The notes below the pieces were generated by a model, which was not told where the DNA came from, made no database searches, and saw only the letters and a program-made list of their open reading frames with translations. From Streptomyces pactum (lineage in GTDB: Bacteria; Actinomycetota; Actinomycetes; Streptomycetales; Streptomycetaceae), in assembly GCF_002005225.1 (NCBI RefSeq), contig NZ_CP019724.1, forward strand, positions 5,845,501 to 5,909,500: 64,000 nucleotides of DNA, read 5' to 3'. This document shows positions 29,079 to 39,522 of the stretch, piece after piece. Within the stretch, counting starts at the first letter, position 1. Each line of letters opens with the position of its first letter. The translations under genes were made by a program, and so were the position numbers.

Positions 29079-29116
29079 GCCCCCGACTGTCACACCTTCC
29101 GCATACTGTTCCTGAC

Positions 29117-30391
29117 ATGGAAGGCACCGCACCCCCACCCCCGTACGACCCGACGTCGGTCGCCCGCTTCGCCCCGGAGCCGGACAAACGCCCCGGCCGC
29201 ACCGCCTTCCAGCGCGACCGCGCCCGCATCCTGCACTCCGCCGCCCTGCGCCGCCTCGCCGGCAAGACGCAGGTCGTCACGCCGGGGGAGCGCAACCCCG
29301 TCTGGGACGCCAGCCCCCGCACCCGCCTCACGCACTCCCTGGAATGCGCCCAGGTCGGGCGCGAACTCGGCGCCGCCCTCGGCTGCGACCCCGACCTCGT
29401 CGAGGCCGCCTGCCTCGCCCACGACCTCGGCCACCCGCCCTTCGGGCACAACGGCGAACAGGCGCTCAACGCGTTCGCCGAGGACTGCGGCGGCTTCGAG
29501 GGCAACGCCCAGTCGCTCAGGCTCCTCACCCGCATCGAGCCCAAGCGGTTCACCGAGGAGGGCTCCGTCGGCCTCAACCTCACCCGCGCCACCCTCGACG
29601 CCGCCACCAAGTACCCGTGGCCCCGCGGCGCCCATCCCACCGACCCGGCCTCGTCCAAGTTCGGCGTGTACGACGACGACCGGCCCGTCTTCGAGTGGCT
29701 GCGCAAGGACGCCCCCGGCGCCCGCACCTGCTTCGAGGCCCAGGTGATGGACTGGGCCGACGACGTGGCGTACTCCGTGCACGACGTCGAGGACGGACTG
29801 CACGCCGGTCACATCGACCCGAACTGCCTGCTCGCCGACCCCGAGCGCGAGGCGGTCTTCGAGGCCGCCGCCGGCCGCTACGTCCCGGCCGGCACCGACC
29901 ACGCCGAACTCGCCGCCGCGCTCGACCGCCTCCTCGCCCAGGACTGGTGGCCGCACGGCTACGACGGCACGGCCGTCGCCCAGGCCCGGCTGAAGGACGC
30001 CACCAGCCAGCTCATCGGCCGCTTCTGCCTCGCCGCCGAGGCCGCCACCCGGGCCGCGTACGGGGGCGGCCGGCTCACCCGGTACACCGCCGAACTCGTC
30101 GTTCCCCGCGAGGCCCGCATGGAGTGCGCCGTCCTCAAGGCGGTCGCCGTCCGGTACGTCATGCAGCGCACCGAGCAGGAGCGGCTCCGCGCCGACCAGC
30201 GCGTCGTCGTCGCCGAACTGGCCGAGGCGCTCACCGCCCGCGCCCCCGACGGCCTCGACCCCCAGTTCCGCGCCCTGTTCGACCGGGCCGGTGACGACCG
30301 GACCCGCAAACGGGTGATCGTCGACCAGATCGCCTCCCTCACCGACGCCTCGGCCCGCTCGCTTCACGCCCGCCTGACGGGGCACCCATGA
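29117..30391 (+). CDS. dgt: Deoxyguanosinetriphosphate triphosphohydrolase-like protein
   Basis: 424 residues. HD-domain hydrolase: [17 protein letters not shown] (first His), [17 protein letters not shown] (HD pair) and [16 protein letters not shown] (last Asp). The N-terminus [20 protein letters not shown] is that of the Dgt family, which splits dNTPs to deoxynucleoside and triphosphate. It lies upstream of a flavoprotein gene and dnaG, a neighbourhood consistent with DNA-precursor control. No good ribosome-binding site is seen before the ATG. Confidence 0.93.
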   Translation: MEGTAPPPPYDPTSVARFAPEPDKRPGRTAFQRDRARILHSAALRRLAGKTQVVTPGERNPVWDASPRTRLTHSLECAQVGRELGAALGCDPDLVEAACLAHDLGHPPFGHNGEQALNAFAEDCGGFEGNAQSLRLLTRIEPKRFTEEGSVGLNLTRATLDAATKYPWPRGAHPTDPASSKFGVYDDDRPVFEWLRKDAPGARTCFEAQVMDWADDVAYSVHDVEDGLHAGHIDPNCLLADPEREAVFEAAAGRYVPAGTDHAELAAALDRLLAQDWWPHGYDGTAVAQARLKDATSQLIGRFCLAAEAATRAAYGGGRLTRYTAELVVPREARMECAVLKAVAVRYVMQRTEQERLRADQRVVVAELAEALTARAPDGLDPQFRALFDRAGDDRTRKRVIVDQIASLTDASARSLHARLTGHP

Positions 30392-30408
30392 GACTGACGG
30401 GACAGGTG

Positions 30409-30465
30409 TGACCCGACAGGCACGGAGGTCCGCGAAACACGTCCCTCCGTGGCCTGATCGGGTCA
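30409..30465 (+). terminator. Long imperfect hairpin after dgt
   Basis: TGACCCG (30409-30415) pairs with CGGGTCA (30459-30465), and CACGGAGG (30421-30428) with CCTCCGTG (30444-30451), giving a long stem with an internal bulge. It probably terminates dgt transcription or separates it from the next gene. Confidence 0.55.
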
Positions 30466-30536
30466 CTCCCTCTTCCCGCACCACGCCACGTGCGGGACGC
30501 TCGCATGTGGCGGCACCCCGACGAGGAGGCAGACAA

Positions 30537-31802
30537 GTGGTCGACGCGGATCAGACATTCGTCATCGTCGGAGGCGGCCTGGCCGGTGCGAAGGCGGCCG
30601 AGACACTCCGCACGGAGGGTTTCACCGGCCGGGTGATCCTCGTCTGCGACGAGCGCGACCACCCCTACGAGCGCCCGCCGCTGTCCAAGGGCTACCTCCT
30701 CGGCAAGGAGGAGCGCGACAGCGTCTTCGTGCACGAGCCCGCCTGGTACGCGCGGCACGACGTCGAACTGCACCTCGGCCAGACCGTCGTCGAGATCGAC
30801 CGCGCAGCCAAGACCGTGCACTACGGCGACGACGGCACCCACGTCAGGTACGACAAGCTGCTCATCGCGACCGGTGCCGAGCCCCGCCGTCTCGACGTCC
30901 CCGGCACCGACCTCGCCGGCGTCCACCACCTGCGCCGCCTGGCCCACGCCGAGCGCCTCAAGGGCGTCCTCACCTCCCTCGGCCGGGACAACGGCCACCT
31001 GGTGATCGCCGGCGCCGGCTGGATCGGGCTGGAGGTCGCGGCGGCGGCCCGTGAGTACGGCGCCGAGGTCACCGTCGTCGAGCCGGGACCGACCCCGTTG
31101 CACGGCGTTCTCGGCCCCGAGCTGGGCGCCGTCTTCGCCGAGCTGCACGAGGCGCACGGCGTCCGCTTCCGTTTCGGCGTGAGGCTGACCGAGATCATCG
31201 GCCAGGACGGCGTGGTGCTGGCCGCCCGCACCGACGACGGCGAGGAGCACCCCGCGCACGACGTGCTGGCCGCGATCGGCGCCGCCCCGCGCACCGCGCT
31301 GGCCCAGGCGGCGGGACTGGAGATCGCCGACCGCGCGCACGGCGGCGGCATCGTCGTCGACGAGCACCTGCGCACCGGTGACCCCGACATCTACGCGGCC
31401 GGTGACGTGGCCTCCTTCCACCACGCCCTCTTCGACACCAGCCTGCGGGTGGAGCACTGGGCCAACGCGCTGAACGGCGGCCCGGCCGCGGCCCGCGCGA
31501 TGCTCGGCAAGGGCCTCGCCCACGACCGCGTGCCCTACTTCTTCACCGACCAGTACGACCTGGGCATGGAGTACTCCGGCTGGGCGCCCGCGGGGTCGTA
31601 CGACCAGGTGGTGATCCGCGGGGACGCGGCGAAGCGCGAGTTCATCGCCTTCTGGGTGCGGGAGGGCCGGGTGCTGGCCGGGATGAACGTGAACGTGTGG
31701 GAGGTCACGGAGCCGATCCAGCAGTTGATCCGTTCGAAGGCCCCGGTGGACACGGAGGCGCTGGCGAACCCGCACGTACCCCTCGAAAGCCTCATCGCAT
31801 AG
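30537..31802 (+). CDS. Ferredoxin-reductase-like FAD-dependent oxidoreductase
   Basis: 421 residues from GTG with GAGGAGG seven bases upstream. VIVGGGLAGAKAAETLR binds FAD, GAGWIGLEVAAAAREYGAEV binds NAD(P), IYAAGDVASF is the second FAD contact, and the last ~80 residues form a reductase C-terminal domain (YFFTDQYDLGMEYSGW). Resembles rubredoxin/putidaredoxin reductases and AIF-like proteins. No ferredoxin or P450 gene is adjacent, so the electron partner is unknown. Confidence 0.9.
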   Translation: MVDADQTFVIVGGGLAGAKAAETLRTEGFTGRVILVCDERDHPYERPPLSKGYLLGKEERDSVFVHEPAWYARHDVELHLGQTVVEIDRAAKTVHYGDDGTHVRYDKLLIATGAEPRRLDVPGTDLAGVHHLRRLAHAERLKGVLTSLGRDNGHLVIAGAGWIGLEVAAAAREYGAEVTVVEPGPTPLHGVLGPELGAVFAELHEAHGVRFRFGVRLTEIIGQDGVVLAARTDDGEEHPAHDVLAAIGAAPRTALAQAAGLEIADRAHGGGIVVDEHLRTGDPDIYAAGDVASFHHALFDTSLRVEHWANALNGGPAAARAMLGKGLAHDRVPYFFTDQYDLGMEYSGWAPAGSYDQVVIRGDAAKREFIAFWVREGRVLAGMNVNVWEVTEPIQQLIRSKAPVDTEALANPHVPLESLIA

Positions 31803-31956
31803 CCGTCGGTCCGCCCCCGGCCCCGATTCCCGGGGGGCCACCCCCGGACCCCCCGGCCGTGCCGCGTCGGACGGCCGCTTCGCGGCGGGCCGGACCTCCG
31901 GGGCAGCGCCCGTCGCCGGGCCCGAGCATGTCGGTGCCGCACCGTAGACTTCAGGC

Positions 31957-33891
31957 GTGGCTGGACGGATCAACGACGAGGACGTGAAGGCGGTACGGGA
32001 CGCGGTCCCGATCGACGCCGTGGTGTCCGAGTACCTCCAGCTCCGCAACGCGGGCGGCGGCAACCTGAAGGGCCTGTGCCCCTTCCACGACGAGAAGTCC
32101 CCGTCCTTCCAGGTCAGCCCGAGCAAGGGGTTCTTCCACTGCTTCGGCTGCCAGGAGGGCGGCGACACCATCACGTTCGTGATGAAGATCGACCACCTCA
32201 CCTTCTCGGAGGCGGTCGAGCGCCTGGCCGGTCAGGCCGGCATCACCCTGCGCTACGAGGAGGGCGGGTACAACCCCACCCACCAGCGCGGCGAACGCAT
32301 CCGCCTGGTCGAGGCCCACAAGATCGCCGCCCAGTGGTACGCGGAACAGTTGGCGGCCGGCCCGGAGGCCGACACCGGCCGCACCTTCCTCGCCGAGCGC
32401 GGCTTCGACCAGGACGCCGCCCGGCACTTCTCCGTCGGCTACAGCCCCCAGGGCTGGGACCACCTCACCCGCTACCTGCGCGGCAAGGGCTTCAGCGACA
32501 AGGAGCTGATCCTCTCCGGCCTCGCCCAGGAGGGCCGCCGCGGTCCCATCGACCGCTTCCGCGGCCGGCTGATGTGGCCCATCCGCGACATCGGCGGCGA
32601 CGTCGTCGGCTTCGGCGCCCGCAAGCTCTACGAGGCCGACAACGGCCCGAAGTACCTGAACACCCCCGACACCGCGATCTACCGGAAGTCCCAGGTCCTG
32701 TACGGCATCGACCTGGCGAAGAAGGACATCGCGAAGGCCAGCCGCGCCGTGGTCGTCGAGGGCTACACGGACGTCATGGCCTGCCACCTGGCCGGCGTCA
32801 CCACCGCCATCGCGACCTGCGGCACCGCCTTCGGTGGCGACCACATCAAGATCCTGCGCCGCCTCCTGATGGACAACGGCTCCGCGCGCGTGATCTTCAC
32901 CTTCGACGGCGACGCGGCCGGGCAGAAGGCGGCCCTGCGCGCCTTCGAGGACGACCAGAAGTTCGCCGCCGAGACCTACATCGCCATCGCCCCCGACGGC
33001 ATGGACCCCTGTGACCTGCGTCTGGCCAAGGGCGACGAAGCGGTCGCCGACCTGGTCGAGCCGCGCACCCCGCTCTTCGAGTTCGCGCTCCGCCAGATCG
33101 TGAGCCGCTACGACCTGGACACCCCGGCCGGCCGCGCCTCCGCCCTGGACGAGGCCGCCCCGGTCGTCGCCCGCATCAAGAACAGCGGCGCCCAGCACGA
33201 GGTCGCCGTGCAGCTCGCCGGCATGCTCGGCATCCTCGACACGCAGTTCGTGGTCAAGCGGATCGCCCAGTTGGCCCGCTGGGCCCGCGACCGCGGCGGC
33301 AAGGGCCCCGCCCCCGACCGGCCGCAGCGCGGCAGCGGCGGCGCCCCGCAGCAGTACGCCGCCCCGGCCGGTCCGGGCCCCCGCGGCGGCCCGGCGCTCA
33401 ATCTGCGCAACCCCGTCTTCGCCACCGAACGCGAGCTGCTCAAGCTCGCCCTCCAGCGCCCGGAGCTGGTCTCCCCGGCCTTCGACGCGTACGGCGTCGA
33501 CGAGTTCACCGCCCCGCCCTACGCCGCCGTACGCGAGGCGATCCAGGCGGCGGGCGGCGCCGAGTTCGGCGTCCAGGACCCGCAGGACTACCTGGTCCGC
33601 GTCCGCGAGGCCGCCCCGGACGACGCCGTCCGCGCCATGGTCACCGAGCTCGCGGTCGAGGCGATCATGCTGCACCGGGGCGTGAAGGACGTCGACGAGG
33701 TCTACGCGGGCGCCCAACTGGTCACCGTCCGGCGGCGGGCCGTCGAGCGCCGCATCCGCGACATCACGGGCCGCCTCACCCGCCTGACCGGCCACGGCGA
33801 CCCCGCCGAACTGGCCGCCGTGCAGAACGAGCTGTGGGTCCTCCAGCAGTACGACCAGACCCTGCGCGAACACGGCGCCGCCGCGTTGTGA
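31957..33891 (+). CDS. dnaG: DNA primase
   Basis: 644 residues from GTG. The N-terminal CHC2 zinc finger has CPFHDEKSPSF and HCFGCQEGGD. The TOPRIM catalytic core has VVVEGYTDVMACHLAG and FTFDGDAAGQKAALRAF with the acidic metal ligands. The C-terminal helicase-interaction domain follows a Gly/Pro-rich linker (about residues 445-480). It makes RNA primers for lagging-strand synthesis. The order dgt ... dnaG ... hrdA recalls the dnaG-sigma pairing of the macromolecular-synthesis operon. Confidence 0.97.
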   Translation: MAGRINDEDVKAVRDAVPIDAVVSEYLQLRNAGGGNLKGLCPFHDEKSPSFQVSPSKGFFHCFGCQEGGDTITFVMKIDHLTFSEAVERLAGQAGITLRYEEGGYNPTHQRGERIRLVEAHKIAAQWYAEQLAAGPEADTGRTFLAERGFDQDAARHFSVGYSPQGWDHLTRYLRGKGFSDKELILSGLAQEGRRGPIDRFRGRLMWPIRDIGGDVVGFGARKLYEADNGPKYLNTPDTAIYRKSQVLYGIDLAKKDIAKASRAVVVEGYTDVMACHLAGVTTAIATCGTAFGGDHIKILRRLLMDNGSARVIFTFDGDAAGQKAALRAFEDDQKFAAETYIAIAPDGMDPCDLRLAKGDEAVADLVEPRTPLFEFALRQIVSRYDLDTPAGRASALDEAAPVVARIKNSGAQHEVAVQLAGMLGILDTQFVVKRIAQLARWARDRGGKGPAPDRPQRGSGGAPQQYAAPAGPGPRGGPALNLRNPVFATERELLKLALQRPELVSPAFDAYGVDEFTAPPYAAVREAIQAAGGAEFGVQDPQDYLVRVREAAPDDAVRAMVTELAVEAIMLHRGVKDVDEVYAGAQLVTVRRRAVERRIRDITGRLTRLTGHGDPAELAAVQNELWVLQQYDQTLREHGAAAL

Positions 33892-33931
33892 GACGCGACG
33901 GCGCGGACCCGACGGTGCGGACCGGCGGGGA

Positions 33932-34216
33932 TCAGCCGCCGTCCCGGGCGAACGCCGGCGTCACCGCCCGCACCAGCCGCTCGGCGAATTCGCCGTCGCG
34001 GTTCCCGCACCGCGGGTACTCGGTGACGAAGTGCCCCCACCTCCACGTACCCGGCCGCCTCCACCACGTCCTCGGCTGATGTCGCATCCGTCCGCGGGCG
34101 AGCACGATGTGAGTCAGCCTCAGGCCGGCCGCGGCGGCCCACCGGCCGAGCCGTTCGGCCTCACCGGGCTCCGGGCAGCGCACCGTCACATGTGCTTCGT
34201 ACCGGGAACCGGACAT
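33932..34216 (-). CDS. Small hypothetical protein
   Basis: 94 residues. The first ~45 residues (SGSRYEAHVTVRCPEPGEAE; then LRLTHIVLARGRMRHQP) look like an ordinary folded start. The second half is unusually rich in Trp, Arg and Gly (TWWRRPGTWRWGHF), and its composition changes sharply after RMRHQP. That could mean a frameshift or old rearrangement. I do not recognise a function. Confidence 0.5.
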   Translation of the reverse strand: MSGSRYEAHVTVRCPEPGEAERLGRWAAAAGLRLTHIVLARGRMRHQPRTWWRRPGTWRWGHFVTEYPRCGNRDGEFAERLVRAVTPAFARDGG

Positions 34217-34511
34217 CCCGGGATCGTGCCGGAGCGGGGCACCGCCCGGCACCCGGGTTTCCGGCGGTGACCGTGCGGTCACGGCCCGGACGCAAAAAGT
34301 CACCGCACGCCCCTCGTGGCGGCGATGTGTCGTACCCCACACTGGGGGCGGTGCCTGAGTCCTCGGAGCGCGGCCGATCCGTCCCGGCGGGTCGCTGGTC
34401 CCCGCGGCCGCGCCCCACGCGTACGGGGCGGACAGCGGCGAGCGAGCCGGCTCCGCCCCCGAAGTACCGCGCCGGTCCCCGCCGGCCGTGTCCATCCTGG
34501 AGGTCGCCCCC

Positions 34512-35729
34512 GTGCAGACCCAGACCCTCACCCAGACCGACACCAGTACCGACGGCGCGGCGCCGGACGCGCGAAGCGGCGTCCTCGTCGCGATGCCCCC
34601 GCAGCACCGCGCCGTGCACCACCCCGAGAACCGGCCGGACGAGCCGCCCGCGGCGGACGTCCCCGAAGCGGCCGGCCACCCGGGCGAACCGGCCGACGCC
34701 CCCGCCGACGGCCGGGAGCCGGCCGACGTTCCCGCCGACGGCCCGGACCCGGCCGACGTTCCCGCCGACGGCCCCGAGCCGGCCGAACCGCCGCCGCCCA
34801 CCCGCACGGAGACCGGCGGGCCCTCCTCCGACCTGTTCCGGCAGTACCTGCGGGAGATCGGCCGGATTCCGCTGCTCACCGCGGCCGAGGAGGTCGACCT
34901 CGCCCGGCGCGTGGAGGCCGGGCTGTTCGCCGAGGAGAAGCTGCGGCTCGCCGTCGACCTGGACAGCCGGCTCGCCCTGGACCTCGACCGGCTGGTCGTC
35001 ATGGGCCGCCTGGCCAAGCGCCGCCTGATCGAGGCGAACCTGCGGCTCGTGGTGTCCGTGGCCAAGCGCTACGTCGGACGGGGGCTGACCATGCTCGACC
35101 TGGTCCAGGAGGGGAACCTGGGCCTGATCAGGGCCGTGGAGAAGTTCGACTACGCCCGCGGCTACAAGTTCTCCACCTACGCCACCTGGTGGATCCGCCA
35201 GGCCATGTCCCGGGCGCTGGCCGACCAGGCGCGCACCATCCGCGTCCCCGTCCACGTCGTGGAACTGATCAACCGGGTCGTCCGCGTCCAGCGGCGCATG
35301 CTCCAGGAACGCGGCCACGAGCCGACCGCGCAGGACGTCGCCGCCCACCTGGACCTGGCCCCCGAGCGGGTCGGCGAGGTGCTGCGCCTCGCCCAGGAGC
35401 CGGTGTCCCTGCACGCCCCGGTCGGCGAGGAGGACGACGTCGCCTTCGGGGACCTGATAGAGGACGGCGACGCCGCCAGCCCCGTGGAGTCGGCCGCGTT
35501 CCTGCTGCTGCGCGAGCATCTGGAGGCGGTGCTCTCCACCCTCGGCGAGCGCGAGCGCAAGGTCGTCCAGCTCCGCTACGGCCTGGTCGACGGCCGCCCC
35601 CGCACGCTGGAGGAGATAGGCCGCATCTTCGGCGTGACCCGCGAGCGGATCCGCCAGATCGAGTCCAAGACCCTCAACAAACTCCGCGACCACACCTTCG
35701 CGGACCAGTTGAGGGGTTACCTGGACTGA
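34512..35729 (+). CDS. hrdA: Principal-like RNA polymerase sigma factor, HrdA type
   Basis: About 405 residues if the GTG at 34512 is used (GGAGG eight bases upstream); a GTG at 34488 is the alternative. The N-terminus is short and low-complexity, with a 10-residue repeat, in place of a long region 1.1. Then come region 1.2 ([20 protein letters not shown]), region 2 ([60 protein letters not shown]), region 3 and region 4 ([39 protein letters not shown]). Group 1/2 sigma-70. The location beside dnaG supports HrdA, a non-essential relative of HrdB, rather than HrdB. Confidence 0.9.
   Translation: MQTQTLTQTDTSTDGAAPDARSGVLVAMPPQHRAVHHPENRPDEPPAADVPEAAGHPGEPADAPADGREPADVPADGPDPADVPADGPEPAEPPPPTRTETGGPSSDLFRQYLREIGRIPLLTAAEEVDLARRVEAGLFAEEKLRLAVDLDSRLALDLDRLVVMGRLAKRRLIEANLRLVVSVAKRYVGRGLTMLDLVQEGNLGLIRAVEKFDYARGYKFSTYATWWIRQAMSRALADQARTIRVPVHVVELINRVVRVQRRMLQERGHEPTAQDVAAHLDLAPERVGEVLRLAQEPVSLHAPVGEEDDVAFGDLIEDGDAASPVESAAFLLLREHLEAVLSTLGERERKVVQLRYGLVDGRPRTLEEIGRIFGVTRERIRQIESKTLNKLRDHTFADQLRGYLD
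34691..34790 (+). repeat. 30-bp in-frame repeat in hrdA N-terminus
   Basis: GGCCGACG begins units at 34691, 34721, 34751 and 34781; three full 30-bp units encode ADxPADGxxP decapeptides. The last two units are nearly identical, suggesting recent duplication. Confidence 0.85.
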
Positions 35730-35734
35730 GCCCC

Positions 35735-37663
35735 CTACTCCACCTCCGCCACGGCCTGCGCGAACTGCGCCTGGTAAAGCCGCGCGTACGCGCCGCCCGC
35801 CTCGAGCAGTTCCACGTGCCCGCCCTGCTCGACGATCGCCCCGTTCTCCATCACCAGGATCGTGTCCGCGTCCCGGATCGTCGACAGCCGGTGCGCGATC
35901 ACGAACGACGTCCGCCCGTGCGCGAGCTTGGCCATCGCCTTCTGGATCAGCACCTCGGTACGGGTGTCCACGGACGACGTCGCCTCGTCGAGGACCAGGA
36001 TCACGGGGTCGGACAGGAACGCCCGCGCGATGGTGATGAGCTGCTTCTCACCCGCGCTCACCCCCGTGCCCTCGTCGTCGATCACGGTGTCGTAGCCGTC
36101 GGGCAGCGTCCGCACGAACCGGTCGGCGTGCGCGGCCCGCGCGGCCTCCTCGATCTCCCCGCGGGTGACCTCCCGCGACGCCCCGTACGCGATGTTCTCC
36201 GCGATGGTGCCGCCGAACAGCCAGGTGTCCTGGAGCACCATGCCGATACCGGCCCGCAGCTCGTCCCGGGACATCTTCGCGACGTCCACGCCGTCCAGGG
36301 TGATCCGCCCGCCGGAGACCTCGTAGAACCGCATCAGCAGATTGACGAGCGTCGTCTTCCCGGCGCCCGTCGGTCCCACGATGGCGACCGTGTGCCCCGG
36401 CTCCACCTTCAGCGACAGGTCCTCGATCAACGGCTTCTCCGGGTCGTACCGGAACGACACGTGCTCCAGCGCCACCCGCCCGCGCAGGTCCTCGGGCCGG
36501 GCGCCCGGGATCGGGTCCGCCGACTGCTCCTCGGCGTCCAGCAGCTCGAAGACCCGCTCCGCCGACGCGACGCCCGACTGCACCAGGTTCGCCATCGACG
36601 CGACCTGCGTCAGCGGCATCGAGAACTGCCGGGAGTACTGGATGAAGGCCTGCACGTCACCGATGGACAGGGAGCCGGAGGCCACCCGCAGGCCGCCCAC
36701 CACCGCGACGAGCACGTAGTTCAGGTTGGACACGAACATCATCAGCGGCTGCATGATCCCGCTGTTGAACTGCGCCTTGAACCCGGCCTCGTACAGCGCG
36801 TCGTTCTGCTCGGCGAACTGCTTCGCCGACTCCTCCTGGCGCCCGAACACCTTCACCAGCGCGTGTCCGGTGTACATCTCCTCGATGTGCGCGTTGAGCT
36901 GTCCCGTGGAGCGCCACTGCTGCACGAACTGCGGCTGCGACCGCTTGCCCACGCGGGTGGCCACGACGAACGACAGCGGAACGGTCACCAGCGCGACCAG
37001 CGCCAGGATCCAGGAGACGTAGAACATCATCGCCAGCACGCCGATGATGGTCAGCAGCGAGTTGATCAACTGGCCCATCGACTGCTGGAGCGTCTGGCCG
37101 ATGTTGTCGATGTCGTTCGTGGCCCGGGAGAGCACCTCACCGCGCTGGCGCTTGTCGAAGTACGACAACGGCAGGCGCGACAGTTTCGTCTGCACGTCCT
37201 CGCGCATCCGGAACATGGTCCGGTTGACCGCGCGGTTCACCAGCCGCGTGGCCACCGCCATCAGCAGCCCGGCGACGGCGAAGACCGCCAGCGCGAGCAG
37301 CAGCACCTCGCCCACGGCACCGAAGTCGATGCCCTGGCCCGGGGTGAAGTCCGTGCTGCGGAGCATGTCGGCGACATCGCCGTCGCCGCGCTCCCGCATG
37401 GAGTCCAGGACCTGTTCCTTCGTGGCCCCGGCCGGCATGTCCCGCCCGACGATCCCCGCGAAGATCAGGTCGGTGGCCCTGCCGAGGATCTTCGGCCCGA
37501 CCACGTTGAGGCCGACGCTGACGACCAGGCACGCCAGCAGGGTGAACAGGGTCGCCCGCTCCGGCCGGAACCGGGTGACGAGCCGCTTGCCCGACCCCTT
37601 GAAGTCCATCGAACGCTGGTCGGGGCCGCCCCCGGCCATCATGCGACCCGCAGGCCCGGCCAT
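35735..37663 (-). CDS. ABC transporter, fused permease/ATPase (second half of pair)
   Basis: 642 residues. Six-helix exporter membrane domain (about 30-350), then the nucleotide-binding domain: Walker A GPTGAGKTT, signature-region VSAGEKQLITIARAF (VSAGE instead of LSGGQ), Walker B VILVLDEATSS, and H-loop AHRLS. Its ATG overlaps the stop of the preceding half-transporter by one base, so the two probably form a heterodimeric exporter. The altered signature beside a canonical VSGGQ in the partner is typical of asymmetric heterodimers. Substrate unknown. Confidence 0.92.
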   Translation of the reverse strand: MAGPAGRMMAGGGPDQRSMDFKGSGKRLVTRFRPERATLFTLLACLVVSVGLNVVGPKILGRATDLIFAGIVGRDMPAGATKEQVLDSMRERGDGDVADMLRSTDFTPGQGIDFGAVGEVLLLALAVFAVAGLLMAVATRLVNRAVNRTMFRMREDVQTKLSRLPLSYFDKRQRGEVLSRATNDIDNIGQTLQQSMGQLINSLLTIIGVLAMMFYVSWILALVALVTVPLSFVVATRVGKRSQPQFVQQWRSTGQLNAHIEEMYTGHALVKVFGRQEESAKQFAEQNDALYEAGFKAQFNSGIMQPLMMFVSNLNYVLVAVVGGLRVASGSLSIGDVQAFIQYSRQFSMPLTQVASMANLVQSGVASAERVFELLDAEEQSADPIPGARPEDLRGRVALEHVSFRYDPEKPLIEDLSLKVEPGHTVAIVGPTGAGKTTLVNLLMRFYEVSGGRITLDGVDVAKMSRDELRAGIGMVLQDTWLFGGTIAENIAYGASREVTRGEIEEAARAAHADRFVRTLPDGYDTVIDDEGTGVSAGEKQLITIARAFLSDPVILVLDEATSSVDTRTEVLIQKAMAKLAHGRTSFVIAHRLSTIRDADTILVMENGAIVEQGGHVELLEAGGAYARLYQAQFAQAVAEVE

Positions 37664-39459
37664 CAGGCGGCCTCCGCTTCCGTGAGCTGGGAGAGCACGA
37701 TCTCCCGGTAGGTTTCGTTCTCCGTCATCAGCTCGTGGTGCCGGCCCACGCCGACCACCCGCCCCTCGTCCAGCACGATGATCCGGTCGGCGTCCCGGAT
37801 GGTCGCCACCCGCTGCGCCACGATCACCACGGTCGCCTCGGCGGTCTCCCGGCCCAGCTCGGCACGGAGCGCGGCGTCGGTCGCGTAGTCCAGGGCGGAG
37901 AAGGAGTCGTCGAAGAGGTAGATCTCCGGGCGCTGGACGAGGGTGCGGGCGATGGCGAGGCGCTGCCGCTGGCCCCCCGACACATTGGTGCCGCCCTGCG
38001 AGATCGGCGCGTCGAGCCCGCCCTCCAGCCGCTCCACGAACTCCCTGGCCTGCGCGACCCCCAGCGCGTGCCACAGCTCCTCGTCCGTGGCGTCCGGATT
38101 GCCGTAGCGCAGGTTGGTGGCGACCGTGCCCGCGAAGAGGTACGGCTTCTGCGGCACCAGCCCCACGATCCGGGCCAGCACCTTCGGGTCGACGGTCCGT
38201 ACGTCCACCCCGTCCACCAGCACCTCGCCGTCCGTGGCGTCGAACAGCCGGGGGACCAGCCCGAGCAGCGTGGACTTGCCGCTGCCGGTCGAGCCGATGA
38301 CGGCGGTCGTCTCACCCGGCCGGGCCACCAGCTCGATGTGCCGGAGCACCGGCTCCTCGGCACCGGGGTAGCGGAAACCGGCCCCCCGCATCTCGAGGTG
38401 CCCGTGCCGCCGCAGCTCGGTGACCGGCGCCAGCGGCGGCACCACACTGCTCTCGGTGTCCAGGACCTCCTGGATGCGCTCGGCGCAGACCTCCGCGCGC
38501 GGCACCATCATGAACATGAAGGTGGCCATCATCACGGACATGACGATCTGCATGAGGTAGGCGAGGAACGCGGTCAGATCGCCGATCTGCATCCCGCCGC
38601 TCTCGATCCGGTGGGCGCCGAACCACACCACCGCCACCGACGACACGTTCACCACCGTCATGACCACCGGGAACATCAGCGCGAGCAGGTTGCCGGTGCC
38701 CAGCGCTACGTCGGTGAGGTCGGCGTTGGCCTTCCGGAAGCGCTGCTGCTCGTACTCGTCCCGCACGAAGGCGCGGATGACGCGGTTGCCGGTGATCTGC
38801 TCGCGCAGCACCCGGTTCACCGTGTCCAGCCGCTCCTGCATGGCCCGGAACAACGGCCGCAGCTTCCGCACGATCAGCGTCACGCAGATTGCCAGCACCG
38901 GCACGACCGCGACGAGCACCCCGGACAGCGGCACGTCCAGGCCGAGCGCCATCACGATGCCGCCGACGCACATGATGGGCGCCGACACCATCAGGGTGAA
39001 CGACATCAGGGCCAGCATCTGGACCTGCTGCACGTCGTTCGTCGTCCGGGTGATCAGCGAGGGCGCGCCGAAGCCGCCGACCTCGCGCGCCGAGAAGGAC
39101 TGCACCCGGTCGAAGACGGCACCGCGCACGTCCCGGCCGAGCGCGGCCGCGGTCCGCGCGCCGTAGTAGACGGCGCCGATGTTGCACACCACCTGGACGA
39201 GCGAGATGCCGATCATCAGGGCGCCGTAGCCCAGGATGTAGCCGGAGTCGCCCTTGACGACACCGTTGTCGATGATGTCCGCGTTCAGCGTGGGCAGGTA
39301 GAGGGAGGCGCAGGTCTGCAGGAACTGCAGCGCCACCAGCAGGGCGATGGGTTTCTGATAGGGCCTGAGATAGGTCCGCAAGAGTCGTATGAGCACACTG
39401 GGTCTTTCGGAGTCGGCGACCGGGGCGGATGGTTGCCCCTGGCCCCTATCGTCGGACAC
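37663..39459 (-). CDS. ABC transporter, fused permease/ATPase (first half of pair)
   Basis: 598 residues from a GTG with GGTGGA just before it. Six-helix membrane domain (about 20-330) and a nucleotide-binding domain with Walker A GSTGSGKST, signature NVSGGQRQRLAIART, and EIYLFDDSFSALD where the catalytic Glu after Walker B is Asp; the switch region reads VAQRVA rather than AHR. The degenerate Walker B Glu and H-loop His mark this as the non-hydrolysing half of a heterodimeric exporter with the next gene. Confidence 0.92.
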   Translation of the reverse strand: MSDDRGQGQPSAPVADSERPSVLIRLLRTYLRPYQKPIALLVALQFLQTCASLYLPTLNADIIDNGVVKGDSGYILGYGALMIGISLVQVVCNIGAVYYGARTAAALGRDVRGAVFDRVQSFSAREVGGFGAPSLITRTTNDVQQVQMLALMSFTLMVSAPIMCVGGIVMALGLDVPLSGVLVAVVPVLAICVTLIVRKLRPLFRAMQERLDTVNRVLREQITGNRVIRAFVRDEYEQQRFRKANADLTDVALGTGNLLALMFPVVMTVVNVSSVAVVWFGAHRIESGGMQIGDLTAFLAYLMQIVMSVMMATFMFMMVPRAEVCAERIQEVLDTESSVVPPLAPVTELRRHGHLEMRGAGFRYPGAEEPVLRHIELVARPGETTAVIGSTGSGKSTLLGLVPRLFDATDGEVLVDGVDVRTVDPKVLARIVGLVPQKPYLFAGTVATNLRYGNPDATDEELWHALGVAQAREFVERLEGGLDAPISQGGTNVSGGQRQRLAIARTLVQRPEIYLFDDSFSALDYATDAALRAELGRETAEATVVIVAQRVATIRDADRIIVLDEGRVVGVGRHHELMTENETYREIVLSQLTEAEAA

Positions 39460-39522
39460 TCCACCAGCGTTACCCCAACCGATTAACCCGACAGCGCGCT
39501 ACTTCCGGCCTTATGGGCGGTC

